Origin: an uncultured Clostridia bacterium
GTDB taxonomy: Bacteria > Bacillota > Clostridia > Christensenellales > Maliibacteriaceae
Assembly: GCA_934613185.1 (NCBI GenBank)
Contig: CAKTSO010000001.1
Span: forward strand, 1-48,361
Direction of reading: 5' to 3'
DNA: 48,361 nucleotides
Positions within the stretch are counted from its first letter, which is position 1, and each line of letters starts with the position of its first letter. A model generated the notes under the pieces. The model worked only from the letters and a program-made list of their open reading frames with translations. It had not been told where the DNA came from and did no database searches. Position numbers and translations under genes: made by a program. Positions 41,246 to 48,361 of the stretch are shown here, piece by piece.

Positions 41246-42196
41246 ATGAACTTTTTGGTCATCGGCCCGATCGTCTGCGACATTGCGATGAAAAACATCG
41301 ATCCCGAGGATTTCAAACGCGGACGCACCGTTTTGGAAAGCTTTGAGATCGCGGGCGGCGGCGACGCCAACAATGCCGCGATCGATCTTGCCGCCCTCGG
41401 CGAAAACGCCCGCATCTGCGCGCGCGTCGGCGCGGACTTCCTGGGCGACCGTCTCGTTTCGCTTTTAGAGGCGCGCGGCGTGGACGTGCGGTATTTGAAG
41501 CGGATCGAGGATCGCCCGACCACCACGTCCGTCCTCATGCTCGGCTCCTCGGGCGACGTGACGCTCAACGTCATGCGCCACGGCGCGAACGAATCGATGG
41601 AGCCCGGTGACGTGACGGAGGACATGATCGCTTGGGCAGATCACGTTCACATGGTCAGCGTTTTGAATCTGCACGGCTTCGACGGCGAAGGCACGGCGCG
41701 CGCGTTCGCGCTTGCCAAAAAGCACGGCAAGACGACGAGCATGGATCTGAAAAAGCGCATTGCCGACGTTCCCGACCGCATGGGACTGATCGAAAAGACG
41801 CTCGAAAACTGCGACGTGTTTTTGCCCAGCCATTACGAGGTCGAATATCTGTGCGGTCTGACCGATCCGCAGGAGGCGGCGCGGTATTTTCGGCGCTTCG
41901 GCTTAAAGGTCTTCGGCTGCAAGCTCGGCGCGCAGGGCGCGTATCTGACGGATTATAAAGACGAAGTCTTTCAGCCGTCGCTGTATCGGGGGACGCCCGT
42001 GGACGTCATCGGCGCGGGCGACGCGTTCTCCTCGACATTCTCGTGCGCATGGAAGCGCGGATATTCCCTGAAAGACGCCGCGGCGATCGCGAGCGCCGCC
42101 TCGGCGCAGATCGTCGGCACGGTCGGCGCGACGGCCGGCATGAAGGATTTTGATACGCTCGTTTCCTTTGCGCGCGCTTGCGGCGCGCTCGATTGA
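41246..42196 (+). CDS. PfkB/ribokinase-family kinase 4
   Basis: A 316-residue PfkB kinase. GGGDANNAAIDLAALG (37-52), TTSMDLKKR (163-171), FLPSHYEVEYLCGLTDP (with SxxE) and DVIGAGDAFSSTF (catalytic Asp259) are all clear. GGAGG lies six bases before the ATG. It opens a run of five kinases (41246-46166) separated by 20, 74 and 5 bases and one overlap. Of the array it is most like kinase 5, sharing YEVEYLCG and the block around GAGDAFSSTF. It probably acts on a small polyol, sugar or nucleoside; nothing in the sequence fixes which. Confidence 0.88.
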   Translation: MNFLVIGPIVCDIAMKNIDPEDFKRGRTVLESFEIAGGGDANNAAIDLAALGENARICARVGADFLGDRLVSLLEARGVDVRYLKRIEDRPTTTSVLMLGSSGDVTLNVMRHGANESMEPGDVTEDMIAWADHVHMVSVLNLHGFDGEGTARAFALAKKHGKTTSMDLKKRIADVPDRMGLIEKTLENCDVFLPSHYEVEYLCGLTDPQEAARYFRRFGLKVFGCKLGAQGAYLTDYKDEVFQPSLYRGTPVDVIGAGDAFSSTFSCAWKRGYSLKDAAAIASAASAQIVGTVGATAGMKDFDTLVSFARACGALD

Positions 42197-42216
42197 CTTT
42201 TTTCGGAGGTTTTGCG

Positions 42217-43173
42217 ATGAAAATGCTCTGTCTGGGCGCGGTGTTGTGCGACATCGCGGCGAAGCCCGTCCCCGCGGACGCGTTTGCGGCGCGCCGCATC
42301 CAGCTTGACAGTTTGAATCTGGCGGGCGGCGGCGACGCCAACAACGCGTCGATCGACCTTGCGCGCCTCGGAGAGGACGTGCGGATCGTCAGCCGCGTCG
42401 GCGGCGACTTTTTGGGGCAGATGCTCACGACCCTTCTTTCGCAAAACGGCGTGGACACGCGCTATGTCGCGCGGGACGAACACGCCGAGACGACCGCCGC
42501 GATTCTGATGCTCGGCCCCGACGGGGTCACGACGATCAGCGCGCGGCACAGCGGCGCGTGCGACAGCGTCCGCGAAAGCGACGTCACGGACGAGGCGCTC
42601 ATCTGGGCCGACCATCTTCACGTCGTCAACGTCATGAACATGCCGTGTCTGGACGGCGAGGGACTCGGTCGCCTCTTTGCCCGCGCGCACGAAGCGGGCG
42701 TGACCACGAGCATGGACTTGAAGCGTCCGCGCACCCCGCTGGAAAAGCCGCTGGAGGCCGTCGTCCCCGCGCTTTCGCACTGCGACGTGTTCCTGCCCAG
42801 CGACTACGAGGTCGAATACCTGTGCGGATTCACCGATCCGCATCGCGCACGCGACTTCTTCCGCGATTTCGGCGTGAAGGTCTTCGGCATGAAGTGCGGA
42901 AAAGCGGGCGTGTATCTGACGGACTTTCAAGAGGAGGTCTTTCAAAAATCGCTGTTTTCCGGCACGCCCGTGGACGTCACCGGCGCGGGCGACGCGTTTT
43001 CCTCGACGTTTGCGGCGTCGTGGCGGCGCGGGCTGTCCCTGCGCGACGCGGCGCTGATCGCAAGCGCCGCCTCGGCGCGCGTGCTTTCCGCGGTCGGGAC
43101 GACGGCGGGCATGGTCGATTTCGACACGCTTTGCGCCGACGTCCGCGCCGCGGGCGAGACGCTGTCGGTCTGA
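42217..43173 (+). CDS. PfkB/ribokinase-family kinase 5
   Basis: A 318-residue PfkB kinase beginning MKMLCLGAVLCDIAAKPVPAD, with GGGDANNASIDLARLG, TTSMDLKRP, FLPSDYEVEYLCGFTDP and DVTGAGDAFSSTF. The GGAGG site lies seven bases before the ATG, 20 bases after kinase 4. It is followed by a 74-base gap with a small ACGGCG-GAAA-CGCCGT hairpin (43186-43201) and a T-poor tail, which could damp but hardly stop transcription. At the DNA level it shares stretches with kinases 3 and 4 around the GAGD motif. Substrate unknown. Confidence 0.88.
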   Translation: MKMLCLGAVLCDIAAKPVPADAFAARRIQLDSLNLAGGGDANNASIDLARLGEDVRIVSRVGGDFLGQMLTTLLSQNGVDTRYVARDEHAETTAAILMLGPDGVTTISARHSGACDSVRESDVTDEALIWADHLHVVNVMNMPCLDGEGLGRLFARAHEAGVTTSMDLKRPRTPLEKPLEAVVPALSHCDVFLPSDYEVEYLCGFTDPHRARDFFRDFGVKVFGMKCGKAGVYLTDFQEEVFQKSLFSGTPVDVTGAGDAFSSTFAASWRRGLSLRDAALIASAASARVLSAVGTTAGMVDFDTLCADVRAAGETLSV

Positions 43174-43247
43174 CAAACGCTCAACACGGCGGAAACGCCG
43201 TTTGAAATTTTAAAAAATTCTCAACATCATTCACGGAGGTATTTCCC

Positions 43248-44213
43248 ATGACCAAATTCCTTTGCGTCGGACAGGCGCTGTGCGACCTGTATCTTCACCC
43301 GGCAGGCCCCGAGATTTTCGACGGCAGACAGAACCACGTTCTGGACTCGATCCCCGTCATGGGCGGCGGCGACGCAAACAACGGCTCCATCGACCTTGCA
43401 AAGATCGGCAACGAAGTCGCCATCGCGACCAGCCTGGGAAGAGACATCTTCGGCTCTCAGGTGCTGCGCCTTCAGCAGGAGGCGGGCGTGGACACGCGCT
43501 TCGTCACGCTCCGCGACGACATGCCCACGGCGGTCCATGCGATCCTGCTTTCCAGCGAAGCCACGCGCGGCAACGCGGCTCTGCCCGGCACTGCGCAGGC
43601 GCTTCGCCGCGAAGACATCCCCGACGAAGCGATCGCCTGGGCGGATCACGTCCATATCGTAAGCGTTTTAAGCCACCCGCTACTCGACGGCGAGGGCGTG
43701 GCGTCCGTCGCGCGCGAGGCCAAGCGCCTGGGCAAGACGACGAGCATGGATCTGCAGTATGACGAGCGTTTGTGGAAGCCCGAGGAGACGCTTTCCAAAA
43801 TCGAGGCGGCGCTTCCCTACATCGACGTCTTCCTTCCCAGCTTCGACGAGGCGACCGTCGTCACCGGCGGGCTGACCGATCCGCTTGCAATGAAGGAGTT
43901 CTTCCGCAAGTACGACCTCAAAATCTTCGGCTGCAAGCTCGGCGCAAAGGGCGTGTATCTGACGGATTTCGATCAGGACGTCTTCCTTCCCCCGCTGTAT
44001 CGCGGCGAGCCCGTGGACACCCTGGGCTGCGGCGACGCGTTCTGCTCCGGCTTCATCTCCGCCTACAAGCGCGGATTCTCCCTCGAGGGCTGCGGCCTCA
44101 TCGGCAGCGCCGCCTCCGCGAAGATCTGCGCCGTCGTCGGCTGCAACGCCGGCATGCGTCCGTTCGACGAACTGGTCGCGCATGCCCGCGATTTCGGCTA
44201 CGACGCCAAATAA
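43248..44213 (+). CDS. PfkB/ribokinase-family kinase 6
   Basis: A 321-residue PfkB kinase beginning MTKFLCVGQALCDLYLHP. GGGDANNGSIDLAKIG, TTSMDLQYD and FLPSFDEATVVTGG are present. Its anion-hole motif is LGCGDAFCSGF, with Cys replacing Ala of GAGD; the catalytic Asp is kept. GGAGG lies eight bases before the ATG. It belongs with kinases 3-5 by the GGGDANN motif but is the most divergent of them. It ends five bases before kinase 7, so the two are coupled. The substrate cannot be inferred. Confidence 0.88.
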   Translation: MTKFLCVGQALCDLYLHPAGPEIFDGRQNHVLDSIPVMGGGDANNGSIDLAKIGNEVAIATSLGRDIFGSQVLRLQQEAGVDTRFVTLRDDMPTAVHAILLSSEATRGNAALPGTAQALRREDIPDEAIAWADHVHIVSVLSHPLLDGEGVASVAREAKRLGKTTSMDLQYDERLWKPEETLSKIEAALPYIDVFLPSFDEATVVTGGLTDPLAMKEFFRKYDLKIFGCKLGAKGVYLTDFDQDVFLPPLYRGEPVDTLGCGDAFCSGFISAYKRGFSLEGCGLIGSAASAKICAVVGCNAGMRPFDELVAHARDFGYDAK

Positions 44214-44218
44214 TCGGT

Positions 44219-45229
44219 ATGAAAAAGGATTTTGACGTCATCGCGCTGGGCGGCGCGGCGTTCGACATTCCCGTGTCGCCCGTGCCGCGCGATATTATGG
44301 CAATCGGCGGCGTGAACGCCGATATCCGCATGGCGACCGGCGGCGACGCGCTCAACGGCGCGATCTCTCTTTCGTCCCTCGGGATGCGCACCGCGCTTTT
44401 GACCTACACCGGAACGGACGAATTTTCCGACGCCATCGTCGAGAGATTAAAAGAAGCCGGGGTCGACACGTCCCTCGTCGTGCGCGACGAAAACTTCCGC
44501 ACGACCATGGCCTATCTCCTGATCGAAGAAAGCGGCGAGCGGCACATTCTGGGGCCGGGCTACGCGAACGTCAAATCCGGTCTCAATCGCACGCATGTGA
44601 CGGACGAGATCCTCAGCCGCACGCGGCATCTGCACTACGCGAGCGTCAACGCCAACAAGTTTCTGGACGGCGAAGACATCGGCGACGTGTTCCGCCGCGC
44701 AAAAGCGCTCGGCATCACGACGAGCATGGATGCGGGCTTCGACCGTGACGGGCTCTGGCTCGAAAAGGCCAAATACGCCCTGCCCTACTGCGATATTTTC
44801 TTCCCGAGCTATTCCGAGGCCGTCCCCATCGCGGGCGGCAGGACGGACGTGCGCGAGATGGCGGAGTTCTTCCGCCCGTACCATCTTCAATACTTTGGCT
44901 GCAAGCTCGGCGCGGACGGCGCGTATTTGTACGATTATGCAAACGAACGCGAATATCGTCAGCCGACGCTCCTGCGCGGCCCCGTCGTCGACACGACCGG
45001 CGCGGGCGACGCATTCTTCGCGGGCTTTTTGACGGCGTATCTGCACGGCTGGGACGTGGACGACTGTCTTCGTCTTGCCTCGGCGCAGTCGGCGATCATC
45101 ATTTCGTCCATCGGCGCGAACGTCGGCGTGCGCGATCTTTCCGCGGCGCTCGACGTCGCAAAGAAGGCGGGCGTGACGATCCGCGGCGCGCAGAAGGAGG
45201 GTCTTTATGGCGAAAGAGAAACGGTTTGA
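44219..45229 (+). CDS. PfkB/ribokinase-family kinase 7
   Basis: A 336-residue PfkB kinase. GGDALNGAISLSSLG, TTSMDAGFD, FFPSYSEAVPIAGG and DTTGAGDAFFAGF mark the family. It has no visible ribosome-binding site and starts five bases after the stop of kinase 6, so it is probably translated by coupling. Its C-terminus is about 15 residues longer than its sisters and overlaps the start of kinase 8 by 23 bases, which houses the GGAGG of kinase 8. It groups with kinases 2 and 8 (GGDALN/GGDGIN motif and the SPVPxxIM start). Substrate unknown. Confidence 0.88.
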   Translation: MKKDFDVIALGGAAFDIPVSPVPRDIMAIGGVNADIRMATGGDALNGAISLSSLGMRTALLTYTGTDEFSDAIVERLKEAGVDTSLVVRDENFRTTMAYLLIEESGERHILGPGYANVKSGLNRTHVTDEILSRTRHLHYASVNANKFLDGEDIGDVFRRAKALGITTSMDAGFDRDGLWLEKAKYALPYCDIFFPSYSEAVPIAGGRTDVREMAEFFRPYHLQYFGCKLGADGAYLYDYANEREYRQPTLLRGPVVDTTGAGDAFFAGFLTAYLHGWDVDDCLRLASAQSAIIISSIGANVGVRDLSAALDVAKKAGVTIRGAQKEGLYGERETV

Positions 45230-46166
45230 CGTCATCGTTGCGGGCTACGCCGGATACGATCTCGCCGTCTCGCCCGTGCCGCAGAACATCATGGATGTGG
45301 ACACCGGCACCGCGCCGCAGCGGATCATCACCGTCGGCGGCGACGGGATCAACGCGGCGACGAGCTTTGCGTCTTTGGGATGCAAAACGGCGCTTTGTTC
45401 CGCCGTCGGCCGCGACATGTTCGCAAAAACCGTCCGCAATCATTTGAAAGACCATAACATCGACGCGCGATACGTCTTCGACGTCGACGCGCCGACAACG
45501 TTCACGCTGATCCTCGTCGGAGAGGACGGCGAACGGCACTGTCTCATCCGCCGCGGCGCGACGGAATCCATCTGCCGCGACATGGTCCCGGCCGAGGCAA
45601 TCGAAAACGCGCGGCATCTTCACTACGCGAGCTTTTTCCCGATGACGCGCCTTGACCCGGAGGCACATCTTCTGCTTCGGCAGGCAAAAGAAGCCGGGCT
45701 TTCCACAAGCATGGACGCGGTGACGTATCACGGCGACAAAGACCCGCTGGAGCTGCTCGCCCCGTCTCTGCCCTACGTCGACATCTTCATGCCGAGCTTC
45801 GACGACGCGGCGCTGATCTTCAAAACGCGCGACTTCGCCGAAATGAAGCGGCAGATGGCGCGGTTCGGGACGAAGTTTTTCTGTGTCAAATGCGGCGCGA
45901 ACGGACTTCTCGCCACGGATTTCGGGCGCGACGTTCACGTTCCCGCGATGTGCCGCGGCGCGGTTGTCGACACCACCGGCGCGGGCGATTCCTGCGCGGC
46001 GGGCTTTGCGGCGGCGTATCTTCGCGGCGGCGACCTTGCCGCCTGCGCGGCGATCGCAAGCGCAAACGCGGCGTTCGTCGTGCAATCCTTCGGCGCAACG
46101 ACCGGCTGCCGTCCGTATGAAGACGTGGCCGCGCTGGCAAAGAGCTTCGGCTATGACGTGCCGTAA
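45207..46166 (+). CDS. PfkB/ribokinase-family kinase 8
   Basis: A 319-residue PfkB kinase, the last of the array. It begins MAKEKRFDVIVAGYAGYDLA and has GGDGINAATSFASLG, STSMDAVTY and DTTGAGDSCAAGF. Where the others have SxxE it has FMPSFDDAALI (SxxD), a conservative change at the metal-associated position. GGAGG lies six bases before the ATG inside kinase 7. A strong bidirectional terminator follows eight bases after the stop. Its retained catalytic Asp suggests activity. Substrate unknown. Confidence 0.87.
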   Translation: MAKEKRFDVIVAGYAGYDLAVSPVPQNIMDVDTGTAPQRIITVGGDGINAATSFASLGCKTALCSAVGRDMFAKTVRNHLKDHNIDARYVFDVDAPTTFTLILVGEDGERHCLIRRGATESICRDMVPAEAIENARHLHYASFFPMTRLDPEAHLLLRQAKEAGLSTSMDAVTYHGDKDPLELLAPSLPYVDIFMPSFDDAALIFKTRDFAEMKRQMARFGTKFFCVKCGANGLLATDFGRDVHVPAMCRGAVVDTTGAGDSCAAGFAAAYLRGGDLAACAAIASANAAFVVQSFGATTGCRPYEDVAALAKSFGYDVP

Positions 46167-46173
46167 AAAAATC

Positions 46174-46209
46174 AAAAAAGAGCAAGTCGTCAATGACTTG
46201 CTCTTTTTT
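46174..46209. terminator. Bidirectional terminator after the kinase array
   Basis: AAAAAAGAGCAAGTC and GACTTGCTCTTTTTT are perfectly complementary around a six-base loop; it serves kinase 8 and the convergent gene ending at 46221. Confidence 0.9.
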
Positions 46210-46220
46210 AATAAAAAAAA

Positions 46221-46523
46221 TCACGCATACCAGTTGTAGTCCCATCGATTTTCCAGGCAGTACAGAACCCTGTGGCGCTTGAACAGGACGTCTTTTTCCA
46301 CAAGCTCTTTCAGTTCGGCCGCGGTAATGGGGCGCCAGTGCGTGACGCGTCCGAGTCTCGGATCATACCCGAGCGCCCATTCGCACCCTCTTGCGCCGTG
46401 CGGCAGATAGTCAAAATGCGCGATCCATTCCTTTCCGTTCGGCAGCACACGGCGCACGATGCAATACTGCCCGTTCTCCGGCCATTTGTCCTGCATTGAA
46501 TGCCACGGTTTCTTTGAGATCAT
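46221..46523 (-). CDS. Small protein, DUF551-like
   Basis: A 100-residue soluble protein. The pattern DKWPENGQYCIVRRVLPNGK, then a Trp/Gly-rich middle and VTHWRPITAAE resembles the DUF551 family (WxxxxxxxPExGxxVLV ... THWMPLP), small proteins often found in phages and mobile elements. The ATG at 46523 follows GGGAGGATTAACGCG, a good site. It is alone on its strand between two terminator-bounded units. Function unknown; the family likeness is by eye. Confidence 0.65.
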   Translation of the reverse strand: MISKKPWHSMQDKWPENGQYCIVRRVLPNGKEWIAHFDYLPHGARGCEWALGYDPRLGRVTHWRPITAAELKELVEKDVLFKRHRVLYCLENRWDYNWYA

Positions 46524-46657
46524 CGCGTTAATCCTCCCGCCTTTGATGGTGTTATCTTACCACGCGCCGCGCGCCGTTTTTTTAACGCTTCGCGCGCATA
46601 AAACGCCCCGTGCGCGCAAAACCTAAGCGCAAAACCGATCGTCGGGAGGCGCTGATT

Positions 46658-47044
46658 TTGAAAAAACTGATTCTTATCGTCGTCCTTGTCCTCGTCGCCG
46701 CGGCGTTTTTGCCCGTGCGCCCCGCGATGCGCGCGCCCGAGGTGACGCGCCTTTCCCTCGAGGCGGACGACAAAAAAAGCGCGTCGCTCGTGCGAATTTT
46801 AAACAGCGACGCCGCCGCGCTCAACGCCGTGTCCGTCTACTGTTACGGGCTTGCCGCCGACCGCCTCGCCGCGCGGCAGGGCGCAAACGAGCCGACGTGC
46901 GTGACGTTCTATTTCGACGGCCTGCGTTACGTCGGCGCGACGACGACCTTTCGGGGCGCGGGGGAGTACTTCGACTTATCCGGCCGCAGCGCCGAACAGC
47001 TCGACGGCCTGACGTTCGAGCAGTGGGCCGCACAGAGGGAGTGA
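46658..47044 (+). CDS. Small exported or membrane-anchored protein of unknown function
   Basis: A 128-residue protein with an N-terminal hydrophobic segment (KKLILIVVLVLVAAAFLPV) that acts as signal or anchor, followed by a soluble domain of about 95 residues with no recognised motif (AAALNAVSVYCYGLAADRLA; TCVTFYFDGLRYVGATTTF). A TTG start at 46658 is chosen because GGGAGG lies eight bases ahead and the resulting N-terminus MKKLIL is a normal signal start; there is no suitable ATG. It stands alone, with a terminator shared with the convergent ABC gene. Confidence 0.65.
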   Translation: MKKLILIVVLVLVAAAFLPVRPAMRAPEVTRLSLEADDKKSASLVRILNSDAAALNAVSVYCYGLAADRLAARQGANEPTCVTFYFDGLRYVGATTTFRGAGEYFDLSGRSAEQLDGLTFEQWAAQRE

Positions 47045-47113
47045 ACGCGGGACGCGCGCATTCCGACGCAGGGGTATCCCGCCGCAGCCGATTTCAAATC
47101 AAAAGAGGACAAA

Positions 47114-47155
47114 TAAAAAAGAGGAAGATATTTTGCCGTATCTTCCCCTTTTTTG
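47114..47155. terminator. Bidirectional terminator
   Basis: AAAAAGAGGAAGATA and TATCTTCCCCTTTTT pair with one mismatch around TTTTGCCG; between the convergent genes ending at 47044 and 47163. Confidence 0.87.
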
Positions 47156-47162
47156 TTCTCTT

Positions 47163-48361
47163 TTAAAACTGCGCGCCGTACAGTTCCGCGTAGACGCCGC
47201 CTTTTTGAAGAAGCGCTTCGTGCGTGCCCTCTTCGGCGATGCCGTCCTGCGTTAAGACGAGAATGCGCTGGGCGTTTTTGATCGTCGAGAGGCGGTGCGC
47301 GATGACGAACGTGGTCCGCTCGCGCGAAAGCGTTTCGAGCGACTGCTGGACGATGCGCTCGGACTCGTTGTCCAGCGCGCTCGTCGCCTCGTCGAAGATG
47401 AGGATCGGCGGATTTTTCAAAAACACGCGCGCGATGGAAAGCCGCTGCTTCTGCCCGCCCGACAGCTTCACGCCGCGCTGACCGATGTCGGTCTGATAGC
47501 CGTCGGAAAGCCCCATGATGAACTCGTGCGCGTTGGCGGCGCGCGCCGCGCGGATGACCTCCTCGTCCGTGGCGTCGGGGCGGCCGTAGCGGATGTTCTC
47601 CATGACGGTCCCCGCGAAAAGATACACGTCCTGCTGGACGATGCCGATGTTCTTATGAATATCCTTCTGTTTCAGGCGGCGCACGTCGATCCCGTCGATC
47701 GAGACCGTGCCCTCCGTCGCGTCGTAAAACCGCGGGATGAGGCTGCAAAGCGTCGTCTTGCCCGCGCCGGACGCACCGACGAGCGCGACGTATTCCCCCG
47801 CGCCGACGTGCAGATTCACATGGGACAGCACGTCCTCCTGCCCTTCGCCGTAACGGAACGAGACGTCGTCGAAGTCGACCGTGCCCTCCATCTCGGGGCG
47901 CGAGACGGCGTCGGGCGCGTCCTCGATGACGGGGGCGATGTTCATGATCTGCAAAAAGCGTTCATAGCCGGTATAGCCGTTCTGGAACTGCTCCGTGAAG
48001 CTGACAAGGCGCTTGACGGGGTCGGTGAAATTGCTGATGAACAGCAAAAACGCCACGAGGTCGGCGGCGGAAAGCTCGCCTTTTGCCATAAACAACGCGC
48101 CCGCAATCAACGACAAAACGATGATCAGCGTCGAAAACGCGGTCATGCCCGAATTATACAGGCCCATGTATTTGTAGCTGATGCGCTTGGCGGCGACGAA
48201 CTTTTCGTTGCCCGAACGGAACTTTTTGATCTCCTCTTTCTCGTTGCCGAAGGACTTGACCACGCGGATGCCGGAGAGGCTGTCCTCGATCTGGCTGTTG
48301 ATGTCCGCGATGCGGCGGCGGTTCTCGGCGAAGGCGTGCTTCATGCGGCGGTTCATCGTGA
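47163..48361 (-). CDS. ABC exporter with fused membrane and ATPase domains, C-terminal part
   Basis: The frame runs to the window edge, so the N-terminus (probably about 180 residues) is missing. About 399 residues are visible: the end of the membrane domain (from NSQIEDSLSGIRVVKSFGNE through YERFLQIM) and a complete ATPase domain with Walker A VGASGAGKTT, Q-loop in IGIVQQDVYLF, signature LSGGQKQR, Walker B LIFDEATSALD and switch His in VIAHRLST. This is the MsbA/LmrA-type multidrug or lipid exporter layout; it functions as a homo- or heterodimer, and its partner, if any, would lie outside the window. Substrate unknown. Confidence 0.92.
   Translation of the reverse strand, partial: TMNRRMKHAFAENRRRIADINSQIEDSLSGIRVVKSFGNEKEEIKKFRSGNEKFVAAKRISYKYMGLYNSGMTAFSTLIIVLSLIAGALFMAKGELSAADLVAFLLFISNFTDPVKRLVSFTEQFQNGYTGYERFLQIMNIAPVIEDAPDAVSRPEMEGTVDFDDVSFRYGEGQEDVLSHVNLHVGAGEYVALVGASGAGKTTLCSLIPRFYDATEGTVSIDGIDVRRLKQKDIHKNIGIVQQDVYLFAGTVMENIRYGRPDATDEEVIRAARAANAHEFIMGLSDGYQTDIGQRGVKLSGGQKQRLSIARVFLKNPPILIFDEATSALDNESERIVQQSLETLSRERTTFVIAHRLSTIKNAQRILVLTQDGIAEEGTHEALLQKGGVYAELYGAQF

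Overview
The window comes from a chromosome of a GC-rich member of the Clostridia (Bacillota). Three things point there: strong GGAGG ribosome-binding sites before nearly every gene, a DnaD/DnaI-type primosome pair, and cell-wall genes carrying WalR-like boxes. The high GC content and the short repeats resembling those common in gut Clostridia suggest a Christensenellales- or Oscillospirales-type gut organism. The species cannot be fixed from sequence reading alone.

Layout. 1-1371: end of a spermidine/putrescine ABC operon (potC tail, potD-like). 1436-7116: a phosphodiesterase/phosphatase-type enzyme, an unusually long RecQ helicase, an RluA-type pseudouridine synthase and an rRNA-type methyltransferase. 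7199-7272: tRNA-Arg(ACG). 7332-11528: DUF4153 membrane protein, BrnQ-type transporter and a sugar isomerase/epimerase-fold enzyme. 11880-15142: a membrane protein with an acidic repeat tail, divergent from an ECF sigma/anti-sigma pair and a zinc-ribbon protein. 15475-18497: GNAT, small zinc ribbon, a stand-alone phage-type lysis cassette and a PAP2 enzyme. 18782-21475: a large protein joining RNA polymerase alpha-CTD-like and sigma region 4-like domains. 21662-27845: TetR plus a two-gene ABC exporter-fold transporter, then MarR plus a MATE pump. 28331-29118: two overlapping cysteine-rich genes. 29186-33433: two paralogous LysM-G5-M23 peptidases, each behind a WalR-like box. 33636-36168: dnaD and dnaI. 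36266-46166: eight PfkB/ribokinase-family kinases, interrupted only by an L,D-transpeptidase and two repeat elements. 46221-48361: two small genes and the C-terminal part of an ABC exporter.

The most striking feature is the array of eight divergent PfkB paralogues with no transporter, hydrolase or other sugar-pathway gene beside it. Next come a non-coding repeat family found at 13.2 kb and 38.3-38.6 kb, a second small-repeat family at 15.3 kb and 40.8 kb, and several proteins with unusual domain multiplication: RecQ with three winged-helix-like modules, DnaD with four DnaD-type modules, and the alpha-CTD/sigma-4 fusion. No CRISPR array, transposase gene or complete prophage was seen.
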